Of a stretch of 64,000 bases of DNA, positions 25,101-32,442 are shown piece by piece (the first letter of the stretch is position 1; the number at the start of each line of letters is the position of its first letter). Origin of the DNA: Aurelia coerulea (Eukaryota > Cnidaria > Scyphozoa > Semaeostomeae > Ulmaridae); assembly GCA_039566865.1 (NCBI GenBank), contig CM076943.1:16168001-16232000 (forward strand), in the 5' to 3' direction. The notes beneath the pieces are model-generated. The model was given only the letters and a program-made list of their open reading frames with translations, ran no database searches and had not been told where the DNA came from. Made by a program: the position numbers and the translations under genes.

Positions 25101-28100
25101 TGTCTTGGATTGACTGCAGCTTTTTCTTGGCACTTTCACCTACGCTTAGATAAATGGGATAGCAGTAGAGTAGCACAGGCCTTATCATAACGCTGTATAT
25201 TTTCTCCGCAACAAGTGGAGAGATGTTGGGACGAATTCTTTGCAGGAGTTTTACCCGACTTGAGGCTCGCTTGTAGATCTTGTCAATTTGCATACTCATT
25301 GTTAGGTGATTGTCCAGGGTGATTCCCAAATATTCATAGCTCGTAGTTTGGTTTATCGGAGTGCCATTCAGAGAGACATTACATGACGGTTGTTTCGCTA
25401 GTTTTTGACTTGTACCGTAGATAACGAGTTCAGTTTTGCCTTTTTTGAGATTCAGTATTAGATTATTGTTCGCAAACCATTTACCAACTAAGTTTGCCTC
25501 TTGATTCAGGACTTCTTCAACAGCCTCTACCGATCTTTCCGAGAAGAATATCACTGTGTCATCTGCATACATAAGAATTTTACATTTGTCCAATACCAAA
25601 TGAACATCATTGATCAAAATGATGAATAGGAGAGGCCCAAGGATTGATCCTTGAGGTACCCCATATGTCATTTGCTCAGTTTGTGATGTTGATTGATCGT
25701 AGCAGACAAACTGCTTTCTATTGAATAAATAGTCTTCAAACCAAGCAAGCTCTGTATTTTGTATGCCATAACATCTTAACTTTTCAAGCAGTGTTCCATG
25801 ATGGACAGTATCGAAAGCTTTGCGTAAGTCCATAAATAATGCGCCTGTGCAGCGACTCTGTTCCATGTTATTTCGGATGTGTTCAGTGAAAAGAGTTACT
25901 GCATGCTGCGTTGATCGTTCTCGTCGAAACCCAAACTGACTGCAAGAAAGGAGGTTGTTACGTTCTAGGTACTCTGAGAGTTGTCGATGAACAAGTCTCT
26001 CTAGCACTTTAGATAGGATGTTTAATACAGAAATAGGCCTGTAGTTATCAAAGTTGGACCTTTCACCAGATTTGTAAATCGGAGTCAGTCTTGCACATTT
26101 CTCGCTGTTCGGAAAAGATCCTGATCGTAGACTTTGATTTGCTAGAAAGTATAAAATTGCCGCGATCTGTTCAGCACCATCCCTTATAAGTTGTGCAGGT
26201 AGGTTATCTGGACCAGCAGATTTGGAAACCTTTATTGATCTTAAGGCTGTTGTTATCTCATTCAGTTCTATAGTCCTGAACTTGAATACGTTACATTTCG
26301 GGTTGATCTGTGTAGAAATTGGTTTTCCATTGAAAAATTGCCAAGTTTTACTATTCAACGTAGAGGCATCTCTTTGAAGGGAAGACCCAATGTTGGTGAA
26401 AAAGGAACAGAATCCGTTTGATATCTTCTTTTTATCAGAAACAAGTTCACCTTCAACACGAAACACATTAGATGTTGGACTTTTCTTATTTGAAGGATAT
26501 GATCGCTTAATTTGTTTCCAAAAGTCTTTTGGCTTCTCTATGTTGTCTCGGAACATCTTTCGGCAGCTATTGGCTTTGCTTTGCCGGATTTCTTTCGTTA
26601 CTGCATTACGTAGCCTTTTGTAAGCTGACCATTCACGTTCACAACCAGTCTGCCTTGCTTTCCTAAGATGGTAATCCCTCTCGTGCATTTTTTGCTTTAT
26701 TTCTTTGGTTAACCACGTGCAGCTACGCCCTCGTTTACGTCTTTCAACGAAAGGAGCGTGGCGATCAATCACTGCTGTTAATTTCTGCTTGAATAAATCC
26801 CAACCTGCGTTTATTCTCTCGTTGATTTGTCCAGTCTGTAAGACTTCTATCCAATCAACGTTCTGCAAGTCATCTTTGAAAGCTTCTTTATTGTATTTTG
26901 AAAAATCTCGCGTTAAAATTGTCTTTGGGACGAACTTTTGCACGTGCATTTTTCTAACAATTCCTGAGAGATCATGATCACTAAATGAATTTGCATGGAC
27001 AATAGAGTTGCAAATCTTAGTTTTATCTGTTGTTGCAATAATGTCGATCAGCGTTTTTGTTTTCCTTGTTGTCCTTGTTGGTGACTGGATAAGTTGCTTG
27101 AATCCATTGATTCGTAGGGCATCTTTTATTTCTTTATGATCATTAGGGACCAAGTAATTGCAATTTAAGTCGCCAGCAAGAATGGTTTCTTTATTTTCAT
27201 TTGTTGCTAATTCAAGCATTTCTTGGAATTTCGCTGTGAAGTTTCTGTCGCTGTAGGCCGAGTATCAGGCAGAAGTATGCCGAGAATAAAAACCCTGTTA
27301 ACGCCATTTTAGTCATGACAGTACCTGTGAACACCATTTTAGTCATGACAGATATCTTTGAGTTTGTTAATTCTTGCTTGTCTAATTTGAAGCTATGAGC
27401 ACATTAAACGGACAACAGTGAAAATACGACAAACATTTGTGTTGGAACCACCTGATTAGAAATGAATTCTCTCTATCTTTTGCCCCCAATTGTATTTACT
27501 ACTAATAGCAATCCATCACTGAATGAAACATTTTTGCCTGTAAATAATCCGCTTATTAATGGATGTTGAGTAGTTATACTTGCTGAGGCAGACAACGAAT
27601 CTATTCATCGAGCGGTCAGGGCAAATCCCTGCAGATCAAAACAAACATCGAAAATAAAACAACAACAACATCAACGAACAAACAAACAAACAAAACATTG
27701 CGGTTGATGGAAAATGAGGCACTTGCAACATCCTCGCAAATATTTCATGACGACATTGACGTGTTTGCTGTCGAAAGGCCAATAGATGAAAAGAGGCGAC
27801 CGAGACTCTGAAACAGCTAGCCCAGTGGGCGTAATGATCAAAAATGTCCTCGCTTTGTCACGATATTAGTATACTAGTGACATACACAATAACCTACTCT
27901 TGACACCTTGCCAAAAACTGAGAGTTAGTACATGGGAAACATCAATGGATGTTATCATTGAATGCAAATGATTCGAAAGGTTCAAATGATTCAAGTTCAA
28001 ATTGAATTTCAATGGACTGTCCTTAGTATGTAGAAATCGATGATCGATAATACAATTATGTATTTGGTGCATTTCTCTCGAATAAAAGGTACTAGGAAAG

Positions 28101-31100
28101 AAACGGACGCAAGAAACAGACATATTTTTCAGCACTCTGAGGCCTTTCAAACTTACGTTATCATCAGAGTGTGACTAACTCTCGAATAACTATAAAAGCT
28201 CGCAAGTGTAGCTCCTATTTAACTGAAGATGAGACAAGCTTGTCTCGAAACGTACAAAATCATGGCCTAGTCTAATAAGTAATATTATAATCACAATTGA
28301 ATTTTCCTTAACTAATTGGACATGTCGACCTATTTACTGAGGTGTCTTTCTCTGACATGACCCTCGAAATGATGTTCGTCGCGGTTCTAATGTGATAATT
28401 TTAGTAAAGCTGCGCTGCCCAACCAATGTTCCAAATTGAATTCTATTGAGATGAAATGCATCAAACTTTTCACAGCAGGTATGAACCGAGGGTGAAGGCC
28501 CTCTACTATATCGAGGTACTCCCAACGCACAACCCGAGATAACCCAGCCCCAATAGGACGCTTTAATCTATCTTTGTTTTTGACAGCAAAGCCGTTATGC
28601 ACCAATATTCCGATAATAAGTATTTACAATGGCAACAAACCGAAAACGAGTTAGACAAATTAAAGGAGAAACAAGCTCTGTGTTGCTAGTTGTTTACACG
28701 TAAAAACGTTCACGCGCGAAGCCACCCAAGGGGGCCGCCCTCCCGTAAACATATTTGTCTTGCTGTTTGCACGCGTCGGCACAAACACAACATCCTTTGC
28801 TTTCAACAGAGGACGTAGAAAATTATAACAAAAAACTCCCTAAAAGACAGCTATTGTCCTAATAGACATTCTCGCACGCCCTAGCGGAAGAGCGGTACAC
28901 CCTCATGTAGTCATGTGCCAAAACCCTGTTGGAGTGCTTGTCGTCTCGTAACGCCAATAGGTACATTCTTATATGAATGTTGAGCCTACAGCAGCAAATC
29001 TTTTGCTTGGTACTCAACAACGTTGAAGGCTGCCACATAATTCCAAAATATGGTGATGGTGACCCAATTTTCATAGTCTGACAGAAAAGGGGGGCACAAC
29101 CTCTGAACAAAAATGATAAACAAGTAAACAACGTAACATATAAGCATTTTGATGCGAATTGAAATAAGCACGACGTTTCGATTATTGCCGATTATGAAGC
29201 CATTATCAAAGGCAGAAACACCGCAATACAACAAAAACAACAGCAAATGGTTAAATCAATTTTATGCCTACATTTCGTCCTGCCATGAAGGACTTCATCT
29301 TCACAGCAAAGATAATCAGGGCTGCAATTTGACTAGCTAGGATTATCCCCTGCCTAAAAAAAAAATCAACTGAGTCATTTGCTCAGTTTCCACGTACAAC
29401 ATTAACAGCGGGAACGATGGGTCACAGGCCTAGCATCGCACAAATGTTTTATTAGATTTTTTGGAAATCCGAGAGGAATATGAAATTCTTCTAAATGTAA
29501 AATATAAAACGGCGTCACCTGAATTTCACCAGTTGACAAACCTCTTGTCCCAAAACAACAAATGAGAACAGTAACCAACGATTCTTGATAATAGTTCCAG
29601 AAACTTCACTATGTTCCCTGGTTGTTTCCATTTTTTCAATCAGAATTTCGTCGTGAAGTCTTCATTTCATTTTAGAGAATGAGGTCGGTTGAAATAACTC
29701 CAGAGTTTATAGCTCGACAGATAAGACGTGCCGGCCGAGACATCGCAAATTATCCTTGGGCGGTCCGATGAGTCGCCTAGTGATTAATGCAACCTGTTTT
29801 GTTGATTTGATGATTCATCCTTCCCAACTAATGAGACAGCTCTGGCATTTATCCCAGTCAGCGGAACAGTTCCACGCCCCAGCCAAAACACGGACCAAGG
29901 AACCAGGATCCAAGCCAAGGACAGCCCTGCAAACCTCCCGAGGACGTATTAACCGGGCTTAAATTGCATTTAACCCCCATGAAAATATACTAACAAAGAA
30001 CTACACGAATAAAGAACCGATCTACAGTGATCTCTCCATACAACGGACCCTTAAAGAAACCATGAATAAGTCATATCTCGTTAGACAAGGGTTCATTGGG
30101 CTGCGGATTTGTGTTCAATGGATTATGTCCTTGGAAAATGGGTCTTTTAGGCTAATTTTAGTAATGAAGTCATTGAAAGTAAACAATGTGATCACGTGAA
30201 TATTTTGTGTAAATTTTAATCAGCGACACAATTTGCTTTACAATTGTAGGTGTCGTATGTCAAAGTCATCGATTGGTTCCTATTGGTGTCTCTAGTGTTC
30301 GTTTTCGCTGCTTTGTTAGAGTATGCGTTTGTTGTTCATTACAACTCCAAATTGAAGGAAAAAGATATGATGGTTGAGAAATTGGAAAGATTAAAACAAG
30401 ACAAAGAAAATTATTTGAGAACGACACAAATGAAATTACAAGTCCTTGACGGAAGTACAGATAATGTAAGTTTCTGTTTATGAATAGGGATAAAAAGGTG
30501 AAGTTTGTAAAACAAGGGATACAGCTCTGTTTAAGACAAAGCGATTGGACAGATTTCATACCGACAGAATCAATTTGACAGAATCAAGAATAGATTTCAT
30601 ACCCCCAGGGCAGCCTACCATAACATTTGCTTTCTTATATGTTTTGATTTGATTGAGTGCATTTGGATGTGTGAAATCTATTCCTCAGAAAAGCAAATCG
30701 CTTTGTTTTTTGTGAGACCTGAATCGTTTGTTTACAAAATTGGCCCTTGCTTAAAGAGAATGCCTTAAAAAGCTTCACAGTAGCGAATGACTGGATTGCA
30801 TGACATTTTCACTCAATTTTGAAATTATCTATGAATGGTAGCCCCGTTCACCAGCAAAACTGATTTTCAGGGAGCTGTGCCAAAGAGTTTATGAAACTAA
30901 AATCTATTTGAAGAAACTACTCACAAAGAAAATGTATACTGTTTGATAGACTGCAAAAAATAACAAAACGGATTTGAAAAATTAAAATAACGTTTTCCAT
31001 GATATACAATATATTATCTTAATTGCAAATGAAGAATTCCCGAGAACGAGCTTCCATGAGCTTTGGTAAAAACGAGTAATGAGTGGCTCAATTTGATCTA

Positions 31101-32335
31101 GTACTTTCCAACCATTAAAATGATAAAACAATGTTTTTTAGTTTACTTACTGCCTTCTGACTGATGATACCAGAAATATTTCAAATTCAATTCTTCTCTT
31201 GCCATTGCTGAGCATCAAACAACTTAAAATCATATGAATGCGAACAGCCCATTTTTGAACTTTTTGAGAAACTCAGAATTTGGACTCTTTAGCTAAATCC
31301 TGATTTCAGGAGGAAACAATGCATTCAAATAAGTAGATAATATCTCAAATTAAGTTGAGACCCCAGTAAGACGATGAATTTGAAATGTTAAGAGCTGGTT
31401 GCGAAGCCTTTCCTGTATGATTTTTCAAACAGTAGATTAGCATATCTGAATTGTTTGTTTGTATTTGCGCTGCTACACAAAGTGATTAATACATAAGATA
31501 TCTTTAAATGCAGTTTATAGCCTAGAGCTTAACAAACTAAACGCTTTGGGCTGAATCCTTCGTCAGTGGGAGGAAAAAAGTACGTTAAAGCCAACCTCGT
31601 TCCTAAGGGTATGTTTTGTTATCAATAGGAGGTAGCCATTGACATATACGGAAAACCTTCATAGGCACTGGGTACGAGGTTGCTTTAAAGCGTAAGAAAA
31701 GTAGAAAAAGAACCATTGATAGAATAACGTATTAATTGAATGAAGGAGAAAAGAATGCGGCACAAGAATGCGACGTGAAAGAAAGAGAGTGAGATTCCAA
31801 AAGGAAAAACTAAAAGTAGATGATGGGTGAAGTCCATTTAGTAATAAAGTTCCAAATTTAAAGATTTATCTCTTTTCATAAGTTATTGCGCCTTTGTCTG
31901 TCTTTAGCCGCGAATAAAAGTCCCTGAAGACAATGTCCCCTGGAAAATAATGTTTTCGTGCGTGTTGTACGTCGATAAGCTCAATAAAACATAAACTCAT
32001 TTAATAATGTGACTTTGTACGAAGACTAAAAATAGTCACATATCCCCACATCCCTTGTTTGCTTTTTATAGGTCGATACATTTCTGCAGCTTCTTTTTCA
32101 GGAATCGGAAGATAAAGAATCCGTTAACAATGAAAACAATTTTGGAAATTGGCCATTGGATCAAAATGAAATTGACAGAAGAAAATCAGAATCAACAAAT
32201 CCACCGAAAAAGTTATTAAGTGACATTTTGGTCATTCCCAAAAAGATAGATCAGTTATCAAGAAGAGGTTTCCCTTTTGCTTTCATTTCATTCCTTTGTA
32301 TTTATTGGCTGATTGTAACATTTGCAGCTACGTAA
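3970..32335 (+). CDS. Cys-loop ligand-gated anion channel subunit, gene 1 (spliced, first exon not found)
   Basis: Predicted subunit of a plasma-membrane pentameric chloride channel of the GABA-A/glycine receptor type. Eight exons join in phase (3970-4100, 4658-4725, 6077-6303, 8902-8984, 10322-10468, 13871-14085, 30250-30465, 32072-32335), giving about 450 codons and a TAA stop. Visible landmarks are loop [12 protein letters not shown], a Cys loop with 13 residues between the cysteines and FPxDxQ inside it, the loop B segment [10 protein letters not shown]1 after [12 protein letters not shown]2 starting [14 protein letters not shown]3 [16 protein letters not shown], a short TM3-TM4 loop and a C-terminal TM4 ending FAAT. 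PARV at the start of TM2 is the anion-selectivity signature of the family. Oddities are IPST where the family normally has the WxPD aspartate in loop A, and a 16-kb intron between TM2 and TM3. The signal-peptide exon should lie 5' of 3970; I could not identify it. The ligand cannot be told from sequence. Confidence 0.9.
4658..4725 (+). CDS. Gene 1, 68-nt exon (first beta strand)
   Basis: Acceptor tttatag, donor AAAAAT|gtgagt. Encodes [20 protein letters not shown], the first beta-strand region. The 68-nt length equals the gene 2 exon and the 68-nt exon of vertebrate GABA-A receptor genes (known of the family). Confidence 0.9.
5654..6024. repeat. Fold-back element before gene 1 exon 6077
   Basis: Inverted ends share TTTAAACATCGTATTT with extended diverged pairing (GAATTGAATAG against GAATCTAATTG). 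It ends about 50 bp upstream of a splice acceptor, so branch-point and pyrimidine-tract sequences lie beside or inside it. Confidence 0.6.
6077..6303 (+). CDS. Gene 1, 227-nt exon (loops D, A and E)
   Basis: Acceptor gtacaacag, donor CAAAG|gtaaat, phase 0 to 2. Contains [11 protein letters not shown] (loop D), [12 protein letters not shown] (loop A region, lacking the usual Asp after the Pro) and [15 protein letters not shown] (loop E). Two codons longer than the classical 221-nt exon. A fold-back element ends about 50 bp before the acceptor. Confidence 0.92.
6647..7040. repeat. 394-bp TIR element in gene 1 intron
   Basis: Ends CAAGGGCGCCTACnTTGTA in inverted orientation. TTTCAAT flanks both sides (6640-6646 and 7041-7047), a 7-bp direct repeat that may be a TSD. 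A second inverted pair, GTGACCCAGT with flanks, lies inside. Confidence 0.65.
7499..7869. repeat. TTAA-flanked AGGCAGTCTG MITE, with an extra left end
   Basis: 7665-7869 is a 205-bp unit with TIR AGGCAGTCTGTnACG..TGATTGG and TTAA on both sides (7661-7664, 7870-7873). A second left end, AGGCAGTCTGTCTCG, starts at 7499 and can pair with the same right end, so this may be a nested or double-left-end copy. TTAA targets fit piggyBac- or Kolobok-type elements. Confidence 0.75.
8902..8984 (+). CDS. Gene 1, 83-nt Cys-loop exon
   Basis: Acceptor ttcactttcag, donor GAAAGCT|gtaagt. Encodes the Cys loop [15 protein letters not shown], with exactly 13 residues between the cysteines and the FPxDxQ core. 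The 83-nt size is identical in gene 2 and in vertebrate GABA-A and glycine receptor genes. Confidence 0.95.
8985..10321. other. Gene 1 intron, no feature recognised
   Basis: Unique-looking AT-rich intron between the Cys-loop exon and the loop B/C exon. Small ORFs here lack family motifs. Confidence 0.5.
10322..10468 (+). CDS. Gene 1, 147-nt exon (loop B to loop C)
   Basis: Acceptor cttcatttcag, donor TCCATAG|gtttgc. Encodes [13 protein letters not shown] (loop B side) and [18 protein letters not shown] leading to loop C. Joins in phase to the 83-nt exon (T + AT gives Tyr) and to the next exon (G + GA gives Gly). Confidence 0.9.
10612..10792. repeat. 181-bp TTAA MITE
   Basis: TIRs AGGCAGAAACnCnnCAATGC extend about 45 bp (GACAAAAAACAnCAGCAA). 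TTAA is duplicated at 10608-10611 and 10793-10796. A one-ended relative sharing TTTCGTCnTGCCATGnAGGA lies at 29210-29330. Confidence 0.85.
11191..11572. repeat. MITE with perfect 57-bp TIRs
   Basis: 11191-11247 (GACCCCGTTTACACTATGCC ...) is the exact reverse complement of 11516-11572. The interior repeats the modules CCGTTTACACTATnCCGG and GCCGTATTCATTTCGT several times in both orientations, so the whole unit can fold into multiple hairpins. Identical arms suggest recent movement or ongoing conversion. Flanking TCA on both sides may be a 3-bp TSD. Confidence 0.88.
11607..12428. mobile_element. Non-autonomous hAT-like element, 822 bp
   Basis: TIR CAGGGAGCTATACACGGGAG continues through GAGGAAACGCGC (31 bp perfect) and then imperfectly to about 65 bp (TGCGATGTGATATGCG shared). 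A perfect 8-bp duplication GTCAAAAT flanks it (11599-11606, 12429-12436). CAGGG ends and an 8-bp TSD are hAT hallmarks. No transposase ORF inside. Confidence 0.9.
12606..12870 (-). mobile_element. tRNA-derived SINE with (ACCT)n tail
   Basis: Read on the minus strand it starts GAGCACGTGGCCGAGTGG. It has an A box TGGCCGAGTGGTTAAGG and a B box GGTTCGAATCC (complement at 12799-12809), spaced as in a serine/leucine-type tRNA. About 170 bp of unrelated body follows, then six or more ACCT repeats (complement 12607-12634). The acceptor stem does not close, so it is a SINE head, not a tRNA gene. Confidence 0.75.
12874..13870. other. Gene 1 intron before the TM1-TM2 exon, nothing recognised
   Basis: AT-rich intronic DNA up to the acceptor at 13870, with no repeat structure that I can see. 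Confidence 0.45.
13871..14085 (+). CDS. Gene 1, TM1-TM2 exon
   Basis: Acceptor tttctgatag, donor CCTAAG|gtgagt. Holds pre-M1 [19 protein letters not shown]1 and the pore helix [20 protein letters not shown]. Pore positions are 0' Arg, 2' Ser, 6' Thr and 9' Leu, as in GABA-A and glycine channels. Confidence 0.95.
15470..16273 (-). pseudogene. Decayed orphan protein, left arm and loop of the palindrome
   Basis: The minus strand reads [18 protein letters not shown] in the loop, then, with stops, [29 protein letters not shown] and [13 protein letters not shown] in the arm. The pattern (a hydrophobic stretch with charged residues, then a DSP..W....VxWHD block) resembles, from memory, an uncharacterised protein common in anthozoan and other marine-animal repeats. 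The function is unknown to me. Several stops and frame changes show it is dead. Confidence 0.45.
16790..18010 (+). pseudogene. Decayed orphan protein, right arm copy split by a LINE
   Basis: Mirror copy of the left-arm coding sequence: [38 protein letters not shown] and VYPNYV are open from 16801. The reading is interrupted at 16944 by a LINE and resumes at about 17905 with [20 protein letters not shown] followed by an acidic tail. The two arms diverge by point changes, so they are old relative to each other. Confidence 0.5.
16944..17890 (+). mobile_element. 5'-truncated LINE (CR1/L2-like C-terminus) inside the palindrome
   Basis: Bounded by an imperfect 15 to 19-bp duplication GTACCCTnnCTnnnGATGT-like (16929-16943 and 17891-17909), where the other arm of the palindrome is uninterrupted. 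It codes for the LINE tail: [17 protein letters not shown], then in another frame [20 protein letters not shown] and the C..H..C motif HFLLHCPKY (17363-17656). The 3' UTR contains CAGTCATAGTGG..TTGGCACAG. Frameshifted and dead. Confidence 0.75.
18592..19580. other. Intron segment, nothing recognised
   Basis: Large gene 1 intron between the palindromic element and the SINE. A 119-codon ORF over its left end overlaps the palindrome terminus and shows no family motif. Confidence 0.4.
19581..19795 (+). mobile_element. tRNA-Cys-like SINE
   Basis: The head GTGTTGTGGCGCAGTGGTGT contains a degenerate A box. ATCTGACTTTGCAGCCAGA matches the anticodon arm of tRNA-Cys (GCA), and GGGTTCAATACCC is a diverged B box at 19639-19651. 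A non-tRNA body of about 140 bp follows. Arms do not pair fully, so it is a SINE rather than a gene. Confidence 0.65.
19800..21330. other. Intron segment, nothing recognised
   Basis: AT-rich DNA. Direct copies of GACTTGCTCCAAGTCTAT-like sequence near 19935 and, inverted, near 20100 make a weak inverted pair around a GC-richer patch; otherwise featureless. Confidence 0.4.
21332..21741. repeat. TA-flanked MITE with many AAGAAAC motifs
   Basis: Ends CACGTTTTTTTATAAGAAAC and its inverse, with TA at 21330-21331 and 21742-21743. The interior has at least six TAAGAAACT copies, several followed by AGTACTA. Fourth member of the motif family also seen at 1587, 3059 and 32443. Confidence 0.75.
22016..23130 (-). 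pseudogene. LINE 1 reverse transcriptase fragment
   Basis: RT motifs in order: [50 protein letters not shown] (catalytic Asp), [14 protein letters not shown] and [12 protein letters not shown] (YADD catalytic pair). The sequence leaves the family after LIIYLN, and the thumb and C-terminal domains are absent, so the element is 3'-truncated or deleted there. Confidence 0.88.
23110..23362 (-). repeat. Insertion in LINE 1 with a poly-G end
   Basis: Interrupts LINE 1 between NGNIKKSKA and the next recognisable part of its linker. On the minus strand it begins CCCGGGGGGGGTACTTAG and repeats a degenerate unit (CACCAATTTTTTCTAG, GGTATCAAAATGAGG). Its start and the GATGTGCCGTTTT stretch resemble the elements at 45481-45858 and 55928-56228. 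Confidence 0.55.
23638..24589 (-). pseudogene. LINE 1 endonuclease region (two frames)
   Basis: Starts [18 protein letters not shown]. The endonuclease follows: [19 protein letters not shown], then after the frame change at the G run (about 24190) [30 protein letters not shown] and the catalytic SDHEM. These are the AP-endonuclease motifs of non-LTR retrotransposons, which nick the target DNA. The G homopolymer is an obvious slippage site. Confidence 0.85.
24467..24493 (-). other. 2A-like ribosome-skipping motif in LINE 1
   Basis: Residues 33-41 read GDVSLNPGP after a hydrophobic run, VMITLL. NPGP preceded by D-V-x-x fits the 2A family, in which the ribosome skips the Gly-Pro bond; 2A-like sequences are known at the N-terminus of some metazoan non-LTR elements. 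Position 3 is Ser rather than Glu, so activity is uncertain. Confidence 0.6.
24764..24964 (-). pseudogene. LINE 2 C-terminal tail after the frame change
   Basis: Reads [40 protein letters not shown] and FKRKIDNL before the stop, the usual end of CR1/L2-like proteins (FKNSF..AxxFNxL style). Joined to the main frame by a single-base slip in the A run at about 25030. Confidence 0.8.
25003..27219 (-). CDS. LINE 2 endonuclease/reverse transcriptase polyprotein
   Basis: 738 codons. The C-terminal half of the AP-endonuclease is at residues 1-90 (LAGDLNCNY 15-23, LIDIIAT 57-63, catalytic SDHDL 80-84). A linker with the [10 protein letters not shown] repeat-like region follows, then the [21 protein letters not shown] 391-409, [15 protein letters not shown] 427-441, [16 protein letters not shown] 459-474, [14 protein letters not shown] 519-532, YADD 551-554 and [12 protein letters not shown] 628-639. 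The C-terminal region holds [20 protein letters not shown]. The catalytic Asp residues are all present. The N-terminal endonuclease is missing, so the ORF start is not a true start. The frame runs off in an A run; the family tail continues in the next frame at 24764-24964. Confidence 0.93.
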   Translation of the reverse strand: MLELATNENKETILAGDLNCNYLVPNDHKEIKDALRINGFKQLIQSPTRTTRKTKTLIDIIATTDKTKICNSIVHANSFSDHDLSGIVRKMHVQKFVPKTILTRDFSKYNKEAFKDDLQNVDWIEVLQTGQINERINAGWDLFKQKLTAVIDRHAPFVERRKRGRSCTWLTKEIKQKMHERDYHLRKARQTGCEREWSAYKRLRNAVTKEIRQSKANSCRKMFRDNIEKPKDFWKQIKRSYPSNKKSPTSNVFRVEGELVSDKKKISNGFCSFFTNIGSSLQRDASTLNSKTWQFFNGKPISTQINPKCNVFKFRTIELNEITTALRSIKVSKSAGPDNLPAQLIRDGAEQIAAILYFLANQSLRSGSFPNSEKCARLTPIYKSGERSNFDNYRPISVLNILSKVLERLVHRQLSEYLERNNLLSCSQFGFRRERSTQHAVTLFTEHIRNNMEQSRCTGALFMDLRKAFDTVHHGTLLEKLRCYGIQNTELAWFEDYLFNRKQFVCYDQSTSQTEQMTYGVPQGSILGPLLFIILINDVHLVLDKCKILMYADDTVIFFSERSVEAVEEVLNQEANLVGKWFANNNLILNLKKGKTELVIYGTSQKLAKQPSCNVSLNGTPINQTTSYEYLGITLDNHLTMSMQIDKIYKRASSRVKLLQRIRPNISPLVAEKIYSVMIRPVLLYCYPIYLSVGESAKKKLQSIQDRAHKIIAPTKYTTLKMDTLDQIRKKRVSIDVF
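27300..28200. other. Intron segment with a short tandem duplication
   Basis: Only a direct repeat AnCGCCATTTTAGTCATGACA (about 27302 and 27335) and CAA-rich microsatellite traces (27660-27695) stand out. Confidence 0.4.
28223..28251 (+). ncRNA. Hammerhead-ribozyme-like motif (weak candidate)
   Basis: CTGAAGA, one T, a perfect 8-bp hairpin stem GAGACAAG/CTTGTCTC, then GAAAC: the CUGANGA - stem II - GAAA order of a hammerhead core. Known hammerheads sit in the terminal repeats of Penelope-like elements, whose termini often contain CTGANGA...CGAAACGT. The extra T before stem II and the lack of an obvious stem III and cleavage triplet make activity doubtful; it may be a decayed copy. Confidence 0.3.
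28252..29982. other. Intron segment with one TTAA-MITE fragment
   Basis: Mostly unrecognised. 29210-29330 matches one end and the middle of the 10612-10792 element (AGGCAGAAACACCGCAAT, TTTCGTCCTGCCATGAAGGA) and lacks the second end. Small ORFs here show no family motif. Confidence 0.5.
29983..30091. repeat. Dispersed repeat shared with 41585-41694
   Basis: ACTAACAAAGAACTACACGA, AAAGAACCGATCTACAGTGA, CATATCTCGTTAGACAAGG and the sequence between them recur with about one change in eight at 41585-41694. It ends 160 bp before the TM3 exon of gene 1. Confidence 0.6.
30250..30465 (+). CDS. Gene 1, TM3 and intracellular loop exon
   Basis: Acceptor caattgtag, donor GATAAT|gtaagt; 72 codons, phase 0 at both ends. 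Starts [10 protein letters not shown], giving [12 protein letters not shown] at the TM2-TM3 link, then TM3 and a charged loop ([20 protein letters not shown]) likely to form a helix. Separated from the TM2 exon by a 16-kb transposon-filled intron. Confidence 0.92.
30466..32071. other. Gene 1 intron before the last exon, nothing recognised
   Basis: AT-rich intron without repeat structure that I can see. Confidence 0.45.
32072..32335 (+). CDS. Gene 1, last exon with TM4 and stop
   Basis: Encodes the rest of the acidic intracellular loop, then [15 protein letters not shown] and TM4, ending at TAA 32333-32335. A second good acceptor, cttctttttcag, ends at 32101, exactly 30 nt inside the exon and in frame, so the true start may be 32102. 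Both choices keep the frame; the second has the stronger pyrimidine tract. Confidence 0.9.
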   Translation, partial: VDTFLQLLFQESEDKESVNNENNFGNWPLDQNEIDRRKSESTNPPKKLLSDILVIPKKIDQLSRRGFPFAFISFLCIYWLIVTFAAT

Positions 32336-32442
32336 CGACTGCATTATTATCTATCATGCTGTAAAAGGGTACTGCAGGGCACGGGGCATTACACATTCAA
32401 GACAGACAGCCGTATCGAATTGTTGGCCTAAATGTACATGTG

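Larger units (their letters stand above)
24617..27265 (-). mobile_element. LINE 2: nearly intact CR1/L2-like retrotransposon, 5'-truncated
   Basis: Minus strand. Holds the end of the endonuclease, the full RT and the C-terminal domain, a short 3' UTR and a (TTA)n tail (complement 24622-24645). Upstream coding fades near 27265, as usual for 5' truncation. One frame change in a six-A run near 25030 separates the last 80 residues. It belongs to the same broad clade as LINE 1 but differs through most of the protein, so the two are separate families. Confidence 0.92.
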
